From the NCBI GenBank assembly GCA_905480225.1, contig CAJQPO010000098.1, positions 1 through 58,134 of the forward strand: a stretch of DNA of 58,134 bases, given 5' to 3'. The stretch is from an uncultured Flavobacteriales bacterium. Its GTDB lineage: Bacteria > Bacteroidota > Bacteroidia > Flavobacteriales_D > Parvicellaceae. Shown one piece after another: positions 7,969-16,698 of the stretch. Numbering within the stretch: position 1 is the stretch's first letter; the number at the start of each line of letters is the position of its first letter. Below the pieces are notes generated by a model that worked only from the letters and a program-made list of their open reading frames with translations, had not been told where the DNA came from and searched no databases. A program made the translations under genes and the position numbers.

Positions 7969-10899
7969 ATGAGAAACTGCTTAATTTTAATCTTTGTCTT
8001 ATCATTCTTTGGCTGCGAATCCAATAGAAATGAGGATAACAGTGCCGTTAATCCTATTTTAAAATCTCCTTTTGACTTGGTTAACACTTTTATCGGTACA
8101 GGTGGCCATGGTCATACATTTCCGGGTGCAACCGCACCACATGGTATGGTTCAACTGAGTCCGGATACGCGCCTAGAAGGATGGGACGGCTGTGGAGGGT
8201 ATCACTACACCGACTCGATTATCTTCGGATTCAGTCACACCCATCTGAGTGGTACCGGAATCCCGGATTACGGAGACGTCCTACTCACACCCTTTACGGG
8301 TGATAAAATTAACCTTGAAGATGCCATTGAGCGGATTACAGCACCAAGTTATTTTGATAAGTCTACAGAAAAAGCGCATCCAGGATACTACAGCGTATTT
8401 CTTGAAAATCATGACTTAGCAGTAGAGCTCTCTACCACCGAAAGAACGGGAATGCATCGATATGTAAATTTATCAGAAGACGAACTTCATGTATTAATCG
8501 ACCTCAGGCATAGAGATAAACTAAGAGGGTACGAAATTGACTTTGTTTCTGATCGTGTTATTCGTGGAAAAAGAATTTCACAGGCATGGGCAAATGAACA
8601 ACATGTTTATTTCTATATGGAATTCTCAGCACCTTTCCATGTTACACCATTTTCAAATAACGAGTCAGTAGATTCCATCAGAAAGCAGTTTGCTCAGCTA
8701 TCATTCGGAGCTTTAGACTCCCTTTTAGTGAAAGTGGGAATATCTGCCGTTGATATTGCAGGAGCCCAACAAAATTTAGAGATTGAAAATTCGAATTGGA
8801 ATTTCGAAAAAATTCGGGAGGAAATGAAAAACAAATGGGAATCTGCTCTTAGTAAAATTGAAATTGAAGGAGGAACAGAGGAACAGCGTACTATCTTCTA
8901 TAGTGCACTATACCACGCGATGATTGTTCCCAACTTATTTTCTGATCAGGATGGGAGATACCGAGGAGTCGACATGAAGATTCATCAAGATTCTTCGGAC
9001 CTGACCTATACAATCTTCTCTCTTTGGGACACGTTCCGGTCTGCCCATCCACTCTACACTCTCATTGATCAAACGAGAACTAATTCTTACATCAATACAT
9101 TTCTAAAACATTATGATCAAGGTGGTAAACTACCGATGTGGGAACTATCGGCTAATTATACCGGTTGCATGATTGGATATCATGCAGTACCCGTAATAGC
9201 CGATGCACACATAAAAGGAATTACAGGTTGGGATATAAATAAAGCCTTCGAAGCCATGGTCAGTGCAGCAAATACAGATCATCTTGGCATTACTAATCAC
9301 ATTCAACAAGGTTATATTTCCATGGGAAATGAACCAGAATCAGTGTCTAAGTTATTAGAATATTGCTACGATGATTGGTGCATAGGAAGTATGGCGGAAA
9401 GAATTAGTGATCAACGAGCGCATGAATTTTACAACCGTTCTCTTCATTACAAAAACATATTTGACCCAGAAACAGGATTTATGCGAGGTCGAAATAACGG
9501 TATGTTTCAGTTTCCTTTTGATCCATCTGAAGTTAATTTTTGTTTCACTGAAGCTAACAGTTGGCAATACAGCATGTTTGTTCCTCAAGACATTTCAGGC
9601 ATGATTCAACTTTATGGTGGACCAGACACTTTTGAGGCCAAGTTAGATGAATTATTCAGCACAGCATCCAATGTTAGTGGAAGGCACCAAGTAGATATTA
9701 CGGGATTGATTGGTCAATATGCACATGGAAACGAACCAAGTCACCACATGGCGTATTTATACAATTATATTGGAAAACCTTGGAAAACAGCTGAAAAAGT
9801 TGAACAGATCATGCGTGAATTATACACGAGTAATCCAGATGGCTATTGCGGCAACGAAGATTGTGGTCAAATGTCTGCATGGTATGTTTTAAGTGCTCTT
9901 GGCATTTACGCGGTAACCCCTGGTACTGATTATTATACCATCGGGCATCCAATTTTTGATTCGGCAACCATTCATCTAGAAAATGGCAATGACTTCACCA
10001 TTTCTGCTGCCCGCGAAAGCAACCGTTCCTTTGGAGTAAAATCGTGCTTTTTAAATGGCATGAAATACAATAAATCATTTATTAATCATTTCGACATCAT
10101 GAAAGGTGGAGAACTTCATTTTGAACTGACAGATAATAAACAAAAAGAATTCGGAACTCAAGTCGGGAATATTCCCATAACATCGGTTCAAAATAACGCT
10201 ATTCTGCCGGTCCCGTATTTTGTAGCGGAAAACTACTCATTCGAAGACAGTCTTCTTATTGAAGTAAAATCTCCATTGAACAAAAAGATGAATTTTATAG
10301 TTAACATCAATGGCAAAACTCAACAATACGATGGGCCGTTTTGGCTAAAAGAAACTTCTCTCATCGAAGCTAGAATTATCAATGAACGAGATCAAGAGAG
10401 CCTTCCAGCCATAGGGACTTTCAAGAAAAGAGATAAAAACATGACCATCATTGATTTATCTGCCTATGCCAATCAATATGCAGGTGGTGGAAAACAAGCA
10501 CTGGTAGACGGCATCGATGGGGGATTTGATTACAGAACTGGATTTTGGCAAGGTGTGCAGGGTACTGATTATTTCATTACTATCGACAGAGGCAGACAAA
10601 GACCCATTAATCAAGTTACAATAGGCTGTTTTCAAGACATCAAGTCCTGGATATGGTTTCCAAAAGAAATTGAAATATATACTTCAAATGACAACATAAA
10701 TTTTACACTTTCCACTACAATCACTAACGATTTCAGCAGAGAGTCATTCGGTAATTTCAAACATGATTTCGAAACATCTTTAAAAGGAAACGCGAGATAC
10801 ATTAAAATTAATGCTGTCTATCCAGGAGATTGCCCTCAATGGCATCTTGGAGCAGGCGGGAAAGCATGGATTTTTATGGATGAGGTTACAATTGATTAG
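7969..10899 (+). CDS. GH92 alpha-mannosidase lipoprotein with C-terminal F5/8-type domain
   Basis: A 976-residue exo-acting enzyme that releases mannose from N-glycans. It starts at ATG 7969 with a lipoprotein signal ending FFGC, so it is likely anchored to the outer membrane. The GH92 core spans about residues 35-760. Visible family motifs are VNTFIGTGGHGHTFPGA, TAPHGMVQLSPDT, GNEPSHHMAYLYN and CGNEDCGQMSAWYVLSALG; the conserved Glu residues of the last two are the expected acid/metal site. Residues about 830-970 look like a discoidin/F5/8-type carbohydrate-binding domain. The larger frame begins at a TTG five codons earlier, which would break up the signal peptide. It follows the permease, forming a hydrolyse-and-import pair. 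Confidence 0.95.
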   Translation: MRNCLILIFVLSFFGCESNRNEDNSAVNPILKSPFDLVNTFIGTGGHGHTFPGATAPHGMVQLSPDTRLEGWDGCGGYHYTDSIIFGFSHTHLSGTGIPDYGDVLLTPFTGDKINLEDAIERITAPSYFDKSTEKAHPGYYSVFLENHDLAVELSTTERTGMHRYVNLSEDELHVLIDLRHRDKLRGYEIDFVSDRVIRGKRISQAWANEQHVYFYMEFSAPFHVTPFSNNESVDSIRKQFAQLSFGALDSLLVKVGISAVDIAGAQQNLEIENSNWNFEKIREEMKNKWESALSKIEIEGGTEEQRTIFYSALYHAMIVPNLFSDQDGRYRGVDMKIHQDSSDLTYTIFSLWDTFRSAHPLYTLIDQTRTNSYINTFLKHYDQGGKLPMWELSANYTGCMIGYHAVPVIADAHIKGITGWDINKAFEAMVSAANTDHLGITNHIQQGYISMGNEPESVSKLLEYCYDDWCIGSMAERISDQRAHEFYNRSLHYKNIFDPETGFMRGRNNGMFQFPFDPSEVNFCFTEANSWQYSMFVPQDISGMIQLYGGPDTFEAKLDELFSTASNVSGRHQVDITGLIGQYAHGNEPSHHMAYLYNYIGKPWKTAEKVEQIMRELYTSNPDGYCGNEDCGQMSAWYVLSALGIYAVTPGTDYYTIGHPIFDSATIHLENGNDFTISAARESNRSFGVKSCFLNGMKYNKSFINHFDIMKGGELHFELTDNKQKEFGTQVGNIPITSVQNNAILPVPYFVAENYSFEDSLLIEVKSPLNKKMNFIVNINGKTQQYDGPFWLKETSLIEARIINERDQESLPAIGTFKKRDKNMTIIDLSAYANQYAGGGKQALVDGIDGGFDYRTGFWQGVQGTDYFITIDRGRQRPINQVTIGCFQDIKSWIWFPKEIEIYTSNDNINFTLSTTITNDFSRESFGNFKHDFETSLKGNARYIKINAVYPGDCPQWHLGAGGKAWIFMDEVTID

Positions 10900-10906
10900 A
10901 TGACGA

Positions 10907-11911
10907 CTACCACTCTTTCATGTACTTCGCGTCTATCATTTCATTTCCCGACGTTGTAGCATGTGCATAATTGAATCCTGCATATACTGAATAGCCCCCT
11001 GATTGCCCGTATTTATCTAATGCCAGAAAGCCAACCTGTAAATTAGTCAGGTCATCGTGTTTCCTAATGATTCTATGAACCGCTTCTTTACAAGCTTCTT
11101 CTGGAGTTGCACCACCACGCATAAGTTCAACAACAATAGCACTACCGGCAATACGGATAACTGCCTCGCCAACCCCGGTTGCGCATGCTGCTCCGACTTC
11201 TCCATCAACAAACAACCCTGATCCAATGATTGGAGAATCTCCTACTCTGCCGTGTAATTTATATGCCATGCCACTTGTAGTGCACGCACCAGCAAGCTGA
11301 CCATCCTTGTCTATCCCAAGCATACCAATCGTATCGTGATTTTCACTATTAATTTGCGGGTTGTAATTACTTTGGAGTTTCCACTTCTCCCATGCTAACC
11401 TTGATTCTTCCGTCAATAAATTCGATTCTTCAAATCCTTTTTCAATAGCAAATTCCAATGCCCCTTTTCCTGAAAGCATTACGTGTGGTGTTTCCTCCAT
11501 TACCTTTCGAGCAACAGAAATAGGGTTTTCAATATTTTGCAAAAAACTAACAGCCCCACACTGGGATTTATGATTCATAATGCAAGCGTCCAATGTCACA
11601 TTTCCGTCTCTATCAGGAAGACCACCGAGCCCGACGCTCTGGTTGTTGGCGTCCGACTCTGTAATGCGCACACCGGCTTCAACCGCATCTAAAATTGTTC
11701 CACCTTGACCCAGCTTTTCCATTGCCATCCGATTAGCCGCAATTCCATGATTCCATGTAGATACGATAACCGGAAATTTTTGAATTGATTGACCTGGCAA
11801 CAAACTCGTTGAGGCAATTTGCTCGTTTGCAGAACTTTCAGCACATCCAAGTAAAGCTGTACCGGCCACACCAATACTTGCTGTCTTTATGAAGTCACGT
11901 CTAGTCTTCAT
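10907..11911 (-). CDS. N4-(beta-N-acetylglucosaminyl)-L-asparaginase (glycosylasparaginase)
   Basis: A 334-residue Ntn-hydrolase that cleaves the GlcNAc-Asn bond left after N-glycan and protein degradation. The N-terminus has a twin-arginine-like signal (MKTRRDFIKTASIG), matching export of folded enzyme; a Cys in ALLGC could also be a lipobox. The autocleavage site is HDTIG, with Thr194 as the nucleophile of the mature beta chain. GRVGDSPIIGSG and GAACATGVGE are the substrate-binding loops. Its ATG lies 11 bases inside the wzc 3' end, so the two are probably one transcript. Convergent with the GH92 gene, 8 bases apart. Confidence 0.94.
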   Translation of the reverse strand: MKTRRDFIKTASIGVAGTALLGCAESSANEQIASTSLLPGQSIQKFPVIVSTWNHGIAANRMAMEKLGQGGTILDAVEAGVRITESDANNQSVGLGGLPDRDGNVTLDACIMNHKSQCGAVSFLQNIENPISVARKVMEETPHVMLSGKGALEFAIEKGFEESNLLTEESRLAWEKWKLQSNYNPQINSENHDTIGMLGIDKDGQLAGACTTSGMAYKLHGRVGDSPIIGSGLFVDGEVGAACATGVGEAVIRIAGSAIVVELMRGGATPEEACKEAVHRIIRKHDDLTNLQVGFLALDKYGQSGGYSVYAGFNYAHATTSGNEMIDAKYMKEW

Positions 11912-14291
11912 CTATGTAACCTTCTCCATAACCGGCTCCGTAGCCGTAGCCATAACCGTAACCGTATCCATAGCCATAACCTCCTCCGTACCTACTTCCA
12001 TAAGCACTCCATTTCTTTACTTTGATACTATTTAGAACAAGCCCGTAACTAGAAACTCCACTTTTAGAAATAATTTCCTCTAAAAACTCTACCCCTTGTC
12101 TTTTCGCCATATTCGTATGCATGACAAAAATCCCGACATCCACTTTTTCTAAGAAAACCATCGCATCACTGATTAATCCAATTGGTGGTGTATCAACAAT
12201 TACGAAGTCATAATTATCTCTTCCAAATTGAATGAGTTGCGCTAATTTTTCATTTAAAATTAACTCTGATGGATTCGGTGGAACTGGGCCAGATAAAATT
12301 ACATCCAAATCGATATCTGGGATTTGAACAATAATGTCTTCAATCTTCAGTTTTCCAATGAGAAATGACGAAGCACCAATTTCATTAGACAAATTAAAAG
12401 AATTGTGAATTTTGGGTTTATGCATATCCAAATCTATTAGCAAAACCTTTTTATCTGTTTTGGCATGCACGGCAGCAATATTAGATGATAAAAACGTTTT
12501 TCCCTCGCCTGGATGCACTGAAGACACTAAAACAACTCGAGTTTCTTTATCCGGATTTAAAAAGGCCAAATTCGTCCGAAGATTCCTGAAAGCTTCTGTT
12601 ATCTGCGCTTTTGGACGCGCGTGTATAACCAATTGTTGTGTTTCAATTTCTTTATAATGTGGGATTCCTCCCAAAACTGCCATGTTGGTAATACTTTTTA
12701 AATCTTGTACTTTTTCAATCGTATCAAAATAGAGGTACCTCAAAAAAGTAATAATCCCAGCAATCAGGAAACCTGCAAAAATGAAAATGTAGTATATACG
12801 CTCCTTGTTTGGTCCAACCTTACCTATAGATCTTGCCTTTTCAATAATTTTCATTTGTGGAGCAATTCCAGCCTTGGCAATTTGCGTGTTAGCCTGCTTC
12901 TCTAATAAAAAAACATATAATTTTTCATTCACTTGATTCTCACGAGCAATAGAAAGCATATCTCGTTCCCGTCGTGGCACCCTTCTCATTAATGCCGCAT
13001 ACTGCTCAGTTTGAACAGTTACTTCATTAATCTTTTGCTTGATGGCAACTCGTGTGTCCTCAATGTACAATAGAATGTCTTTTTTCATTGTGCTGATAGT
13101 ACTGTCCAACTGCTGCATTCCTGCATGCTGAAATCTGATATCAAATTGGGCCCTGTTTTTTTGAATTTGTTTCGTATACAGCTCCTGCAGACTTTGTTCT
13201 AAAAAATTATCTTTTTCCAACATGTAAAAACTTGGAGGAATCAAATTATGATCCTTCGTGTTCTTCATGTAATTCTCAAGGTTATTGATCGATTGTAACT
13301 GTAATTGAAACTTTCTTCGTTGACCGTCAAAACTTACCCATTGACTAAAAAACTTTTCAGACTCTTTGCCCAAATCTAGTATGGTAGAATCCTTACGATA
13401 AACTTCAAGCTCGTTCTCAATAGTATCCAGTCGGGATTTAAGTGTATCAATTTGATTTCCGATGTGATAAAGGGTTCGCTCATTCAATAAACTGTCGCTC
13501 CGTTTTGAATAATTAATATAAACATGAGACAAAGTATCTAGAAACAACTTAGCTCGAACGGCTATTTGGTCTTCCAACCTAATCGATAAAATAGATGTAA
13601 AATCCAAATTATCAATAGACATTGAGCTTCTAATCTTATTCACTAAAAAAGATTCTGAATGAACAATAAATCGGTATTTAATCTGCTTTAACCTACTCTC
13701 CGACTTTTCATTCAGTTCAGCTCTCCTATTCGTTTTGATAATGTATTCATTTGTATATTCTTTCTCGCCAAATTTGTGCAAACGCGAAAATTTAGACCCA
13801 TTTTTTTCAAAATCTAATTTATAGGTATCCATATCAACAATCGAAAATCGTATGGATTGTTCGTAAAGACTTGAATTGAGTAGTTCCATATCAATTTTAA
13901 ACGGCATGGAATTATACAATTCAGTAGTTTTAAGTCGCCCTTCAATGTAATAGGAGATTTTAAAATCCACTTTTGACAATGCTCTTTGGACAAGATCATA
14001 GGAAGACAATACTCGCTTTTGGTTACTGATATCGCCATATACCGCTAAGTATCCAATATTTTTATATATCCGATCCTGATAATTGTAAGTCTCATTATTT
14101 CGCAATAATATTTGAGTCTCAGCAGCATACACTTCAGTCATTCTGTGTGTATAAAAAAATGCGAGGCTCGCCAAAGCCAACGGTGCTAAAATAAAATAGT
14201 ACCAGTTCTTGAAGAAGATTTTATAAATCGATTTCAAATCTTCGACGTTTATAATTGGTAAATTCTTTTTAGTCTTTATTGGTTCAGTCAT
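11901..14291 (-). CDS. Wzc-type polysaccharide co-polymerase/tyrosine autokinase
   Basis: A 796-residue inner-membrane protein that controls export of surface polysaccharide. A Wzz domain with a first membrane helix (WYYFILAPLALASLAFF) is followed by a long periplasmic coiled-coil region and a second helix (IYYIFIFAGFLIAGIITFL). The cytoplasmic BY-kinase has Walker A (VHPGEGKT), Walker A' (VLLIDLDMHKP) and Walker B (FVIVDTPP). The tail has 11 Tyr in its last 34 residues, mostly as Tyr-Gly dipeptides, the usual autophosphorylation cluster. The frame extends to a TTG at 14327, but the promoter box at 14312-14319 lies inside that extension. ATG 14291 is therefore the start. Confidence 0.93.
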   Translation of the reverse strand: MTEPIKTKKNLPIINVEDLKSIYKIFFKNWYYFILAPLALASLAFFYTHRMTEVYAAETQILLRNNETYNYQDRIYKNIGYLAVYGDISNQKRVLSSYDLVQRALSKVDFKISYYIEGRLKTTELYNSMPFKIDMELLNSSLYEQSIRFSIVDMDTYKLDFEKNGSKFSRLHKFGEKEYTNEYIIKTNRRAELNEKSESRLKQIKYRFIVHSESFLVNKIRSSMSIDNLDFTSILSIRLEDQIAVRAKLFLDTLSHVYINYSKRSDSLLNERTLYHIGNQIDTLKSRLDTIENELEVYRKDSTILDLGKESEKFFSQWVSFDGQRRKFQLQLQSINNLENYMKNTKDHNLIPPSFYMLEKDNFLEQSLQELYTKQIQKNRAQFDIRFQHAGMQQLDSTISTMKKDILLYIEDTRVAIKQKINEVTVQTEQYAALMRRVPRRERDMLSIARENQVNEKLYVFLLEKQANTQIAKAGIAPQMKIIEKARSIGKVGPNKERIYYIFIFAGFLIAGIITFLRYLYFDTIEKVQDLKSITNMAVLGGIPHYKEIETQQLVIHARPKAQITEAFRNLRTNLAFLNPDKETRVVLVSSVHPGEGKTFLSSNIAAVHAKTDKKVLLIDLDMHKPKIHNSFNLSNEIGASSFLIGKLKIEDIIVQIPDIDLDVILSGPVPPNPSELILNEKLAQLIQFGRDNYDFVIVDTPPIGLISDAMVFLEKVDVGIFVMHTNMAKRQGVEFLEEIISKSGVSSYGLVLNSIKVKKWSAYGSRYGGGYGYGYGYGYGYGYGAGYGEGYIDED

Positions 14292-14311
14292 GAGATTGCA
14301 GTCCTTGTATG

Positions 14312-14341
14312 CAAATATAAGAGGCAATATGACATTGCAAA
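14312..14341 (-). promoter_or_regulatory. Promoter of wzc
   Basis: The -7 box TATATTTG (14319-14312) and the -33 box TTTG (14341-14338) are separated by 18 bases. Both match the Bacteroidota consensus. The predicted transcript starts near 14306, 15 bases before the ATG at 14291, and so excludes the upstream TTG start. Confidence 0.7.
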
Positions 14342-14685
14342 GCAGAACGGTATAGATTCTATTAAATTCTAAAAGAAAAACAAAATGAATATAGACTTTC
14401 TAAAACGGATTGAGGTCGTATTAAAGTAAAATTTCACGGTGTAATCTAAATGTATGTCATGAAAAAATATTCAGCTGTATTATTCATTAACCAAATTTTA
14501 AAACACGTATTTCAGTTGTGCATTGCATAAAATGACCAAGAATCATTTATGAAAAACGAAATAGAAGTTCGTATTTATTTGACTAAAGTTTCATTTTGTT
14601 ATTTTTCTTAACTAATTAATATATCTTTTGTGGCAAGTCCTTATATGTTTTGTGAAATTCACGCACATCAATCAAGAGGAATGAT
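14342..14685. other. Intergenic region between divergent wzc and the exosortase cassette
   Basis: About 340 bases with no supportable gene. Only very short frames occur, for example 26 codons at 14450-14530, with no family resemblance. The region is AT-rich and is the likely place for regulators acting on both divergent units. No clear operator repeat was recognised. Confidence 0.5.
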
Positions 14686-14693
14686 TATATTTG
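14686..14693 (+). promoter_or_regulatory. Putative -7 box of the exosortase cassette
   Basis: TATATTTG is an exact TAnnTTTG match 18 bases before the ATG of the PID-CTERM gene. A good -33 element is missing, which may mean that an activator is needed. Confidence 0.55.
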
Positions 14694-14711
14694 ATTATTG
14701 AATGAACTAAA

Positions 14712-14963
14712 ATGAGAAAATTTAAATTTCTGCTCGCGTCTTTTGTTTTTTGCACGAGCTTTATGTTAAGTATGCCAGTTAATGCGCAAGTAGCAGCTGG
14801 TGGACCGCCGACTGACCCTGATGGTGCTGGTGGATCTCCGCCTTGCTGGCCTCCACCTTGTATCCCTATAGACGGAGGTTTAGGAGTACTACTTGCTGCT
14901 GGTGCGTTGTTAGGTGGTAAAAAAGTATATGATGCAACGAAAGATTCGGATCTAGAAAGTTGA
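14712..14963 (+). CDS. PID-CTERM sorting-signal mini-protein (exosortase substrate)
   Basis: An 83-residue protein made almost only of targeting parts. Residues 1-26 are a signal peptide ending VNAQ. Residues 27-55 are a Gly/Pro-rich stretch containing two Cys (PPCWPPPC). A PIDGG motif follows at about 52-56, then a small hydrophobic helix (LGVLLAAGALLGG), the basic KK and a charged tail. This order (motif, helix, basic residues) is the plan of exosortase/archaeosortase recognition signals, and PIDGG is the hallmark of the PID-CTERM type in Bacteroidota. The exosortase gene follows 19 bases later, so it is the likely processing enzyme. Cleavage near PIDGG would leave a mature peptide of about 25-30 residues. 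Its role is unknown. Confidence 0.8.
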   Translation: MRKFKFLLASFVFCTSFMLSMPVNAQVAAGGPPTDPDGAGGSPPCWPPPCIPIDGGLGVLLAAGALLGGKKVYDATKDSDLES

Positions 14964-14982
14964 GACTCGACTCAACTTTTGT

Positions 14983-15552
14983 ATGAAAAGTTTTCTTAAA
15001 AATAGAGTTGTTGTATTCTTATCATTAGCAATTCTATTGTTTACTATTTGGCATTTCAGCTACTATTACCTAATTAATCCTCACACGGGCATTGACAAGG
15101 CCATTTCCTTGAACTTAGCAGAAATCTCAAATCAACTGCTGTGCTGGATGGGGTATGATAGCGTTGTTGACTATTATCCAGCGGAAGAATACATCATAGT
15201 TAGAATGCAAGACTCGTGGTTGCCTGGTGTTCGAATTGGAGATCCATGTAATGGTTTAAATCTATTTGGTCTATTTGCTGTAGTACTAATTGCGTTTCCT
15301 ACTTCATTCAAAAGAAAATACAGAATTAATCTACACAAATTGTGGTACATACCATTAGGAATACTGCTCATTCATATCGTTAATGTAATTCGTGTTGCTG
15401 TTTTGGCAATTATTGCAAGCTATAATTACGAAGCGCTCAATTTTAACCATGATGTCACGTTTAAAGTTATTACTTATAGTTTTATATTCTTATTATGGTA
15501 CCTATGGATTAAGCAATATTCTGGATTCAATAAAATTGAAACTAAAGAATGA
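14983..15552 (+). CDS. Exosortase/archaeosortase family protein (probably the XrtX type)
   Basis: A 189-residue polytopic membrane protein with about five helices. The three catalytic residues of the family are visible in order: Cys89 in GDPCNGLN, Arg137 in NVIRV, and His156 in NFNHD. Exosortases are transpeptidase-like enzymes that cut C-terminal sorting signals at the membrane and pass the protein to the cell surface or to a lipid or glycan. It lies between a PID-CTERM protein and a small membrane protein. I recall the XrtX type having such neighbours, so that subtype is likely but unproven. Its stop overlaps the next gene's ATG in an ATGA. Confidence 0.88.
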   Translation: MKSFLKNRVVVFLSLAILLFTIWHFSYYYLINPHTGIDKAISLNLAEISNQLLCWMGYDSVVDYYPAEEYIIVRMQDSWLPGVRIGDPCNGLNLFGLFAVVLIAFPTSFKRKYRINLHKLWYIPLGILLIHIVNVIRVAVLAIIASYNYEALNFNHDVTFKVITYSFIFLLWYLWIKQYSGFNKIETKE

Positions 15553-16025
15553 ATCGTTGGTTGAAAATAACCATTGCAATTGCCTTTTTCGTAGTTCTAT
15601 CAGGACTTTACTTCTTTCGTGATTTCATTTTTGTAAACGCTAATGGTCACATGGAGTATTTGAGATTAATTAATAACAATGAATTTGCTGAGCTAGTTCC
15701 AAATTATACGCATTCAAAAATGAGTGCGTTTTTCGATGGATGGGGAATTCCAGAAATAATAAATTTCAAATGGTACATGACTTTTGCATTTACATCAATC
15801 TTTGGTCTAACCAGTTTTGTAGCACTGTACGCGCTGCGTAAGAAGAAACTTGCTTTTTACATCATCGGGCTCTATACAGTTTCATTTGTTCTGGCTTATT
15901 TATTATCTCTTTTTTCTTACCCAGTAGCGCGAGCTGTTATCGGCCTGCTTCACAGCCCCCTCCCACTATTGCTGATGTTAACAGCATCGTATCTTGAAAT
16001 AAAAACCAATACGGAATATGGATGA
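15549..16025 (+). CDS. Exosortase-associated membrane protein
   Basis: A 158-residue protein with an N-terminal hydrophobic helix (about residues 6-24), an extracytoplasmic segment of about 50 residues, and three further helices (77-95, 102-120 and 125-148). It is translationally coupled to the exosortase by an ATGA overlap and itself overlaps the RluA gene by eight bases. I do not recognise a catalytic motif. Its size, topology and position match what I recall as the XrtX-associated membrane protein. A role in substrate presentation or release is a guess from context. Confidence 0.7.
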   Translation: MNRWLKITIAIAFFVVLSGLYFFRDFIFVNANGHMEYLRLINNNEFAELVPNYTHSKMSAFFDGWGIPEIINFKWYMTFAFTSIFGLTSFVALYALRKKKLAFYIIGLYTVSFVLAYLLSLFSYPVARAVIGLLHSPLPLLLMLTASYLEIKTNTEYG

Positions 16026-16698
16026 GTCAAGAGTTTTGTTTGAAGACAATCATTTAATTGCTGTAGAAAAGTTACCAAGTGATATTGTTCAAGGTGATAA
16101 AACCAAGGATAAACCATTAAGTGAGATTGTAAAAACATTCTTAAAAGAAAAATACAATAAACCAGGTAATGTTTTCTGTGGTGTAATTCACCGAATTGAC
16201 AGACCTGTAAGTGGTGTTATCCTTTTTGCTAAAACGTCAAAGGCGTTGGCCAGAATGAACCAACTTTTTCAAGATAAAAAAATTCAAAAAACGTACTGGG
16301 CTGTTGTAAAAAACAAACCAAATGCTTCTAAAAATCGGATTCAGCATTACTTACAAAAAAACCAGAAACAGAACAAATCTTACCCTGTTCAAGAAGGAAA
16401 AGGTAAACAATGTGAATTAACCTATGAAGTAATGTCGTCAAGTGATCATTATCACCTTCTAAAGATAACACCGCATACGGGAAGACATCATCAGATCAGG
16501 TGTCAGCTAAGTGCGATAGGTTCTGCTATTAAGGGAGACCTTAAATATGGTTTTGACCGTTCAAATAAAAATGGATCAATTCATTTACACGCAGGTAATG
16601 TCGAATTCGTTCATCCCGTATCGAAAGAAATCGTATCTATCACTTGTCCCCCACCTTCAGAGGCATTATGGGATTTTTTCAAAGAATTTATTCATTGA
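16018..16698 (+). CDS. RluA-family pseudouridine synthase
   Basis: A 226-residue cytoplasmic enzyme converting uridine to pseudouridine in rRNA or tRNA. The catalytic motif is HRIDRPVSG, with the Asp as nucleophile, followed by VILFAKTSKAL. The later PHTGRHHQIRCQL motif is also typical. No S4 domain is present, as in the short RluC/RluA-like members. It overlaps the exosortase-associated gene by eight bases, so it is probably co-transcribed, though a functional link is unlikely. The exact target base cannot be read from sequence. Confidence 0.93.
   Translation: MDESRVLFEDNHLIAVEKLPSDIVQGDKTKDKPLSEIVKTFLKEKYNKPGNVFCGVIHRIDRPVSGVILFAKTSKALARMNQLFQDKKIQKTYWAVVKNKPNASKNRIQHYLQKNQKQNKSYPVQEGKGKQCELTYEVMSSSDHYHLLKITPHTGRHHQIRCQLSAIGSAIKGDLKYGFDRSNKNGSIHLHAGNVEFVHPVSKEIVSITCPPPSEALWDFFKEFIH

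Noticed and set aside
11930-11990. Repetitive DNA read as a microsatellite or intergenic repeat
   Set aside because: It is in frame within the wzc tail and encodes Tyr-Gly repeats with varied codons.
11901-14327. TTG start of wzc at 14327
   Set aside because: The promoter box at 14312-14319 lies inside this extension, so transcripts begin after it.
14450-14530. 26-codon frame upstream of the PID-CTERM gene
   Set aside because: Too short and with no signal or family pattern; the later ATG at 14712 has the promoter box and the sorting motif.
14712-14963. Small Gly/Pro-rich protein read as a bacteriocin or microcin
   Set aside because: It has a standard signal peptide and a PIDGG-helix-KK tail next to an exosortase, and no peptidase-type ABC transporter or immunity gene is adjacent.
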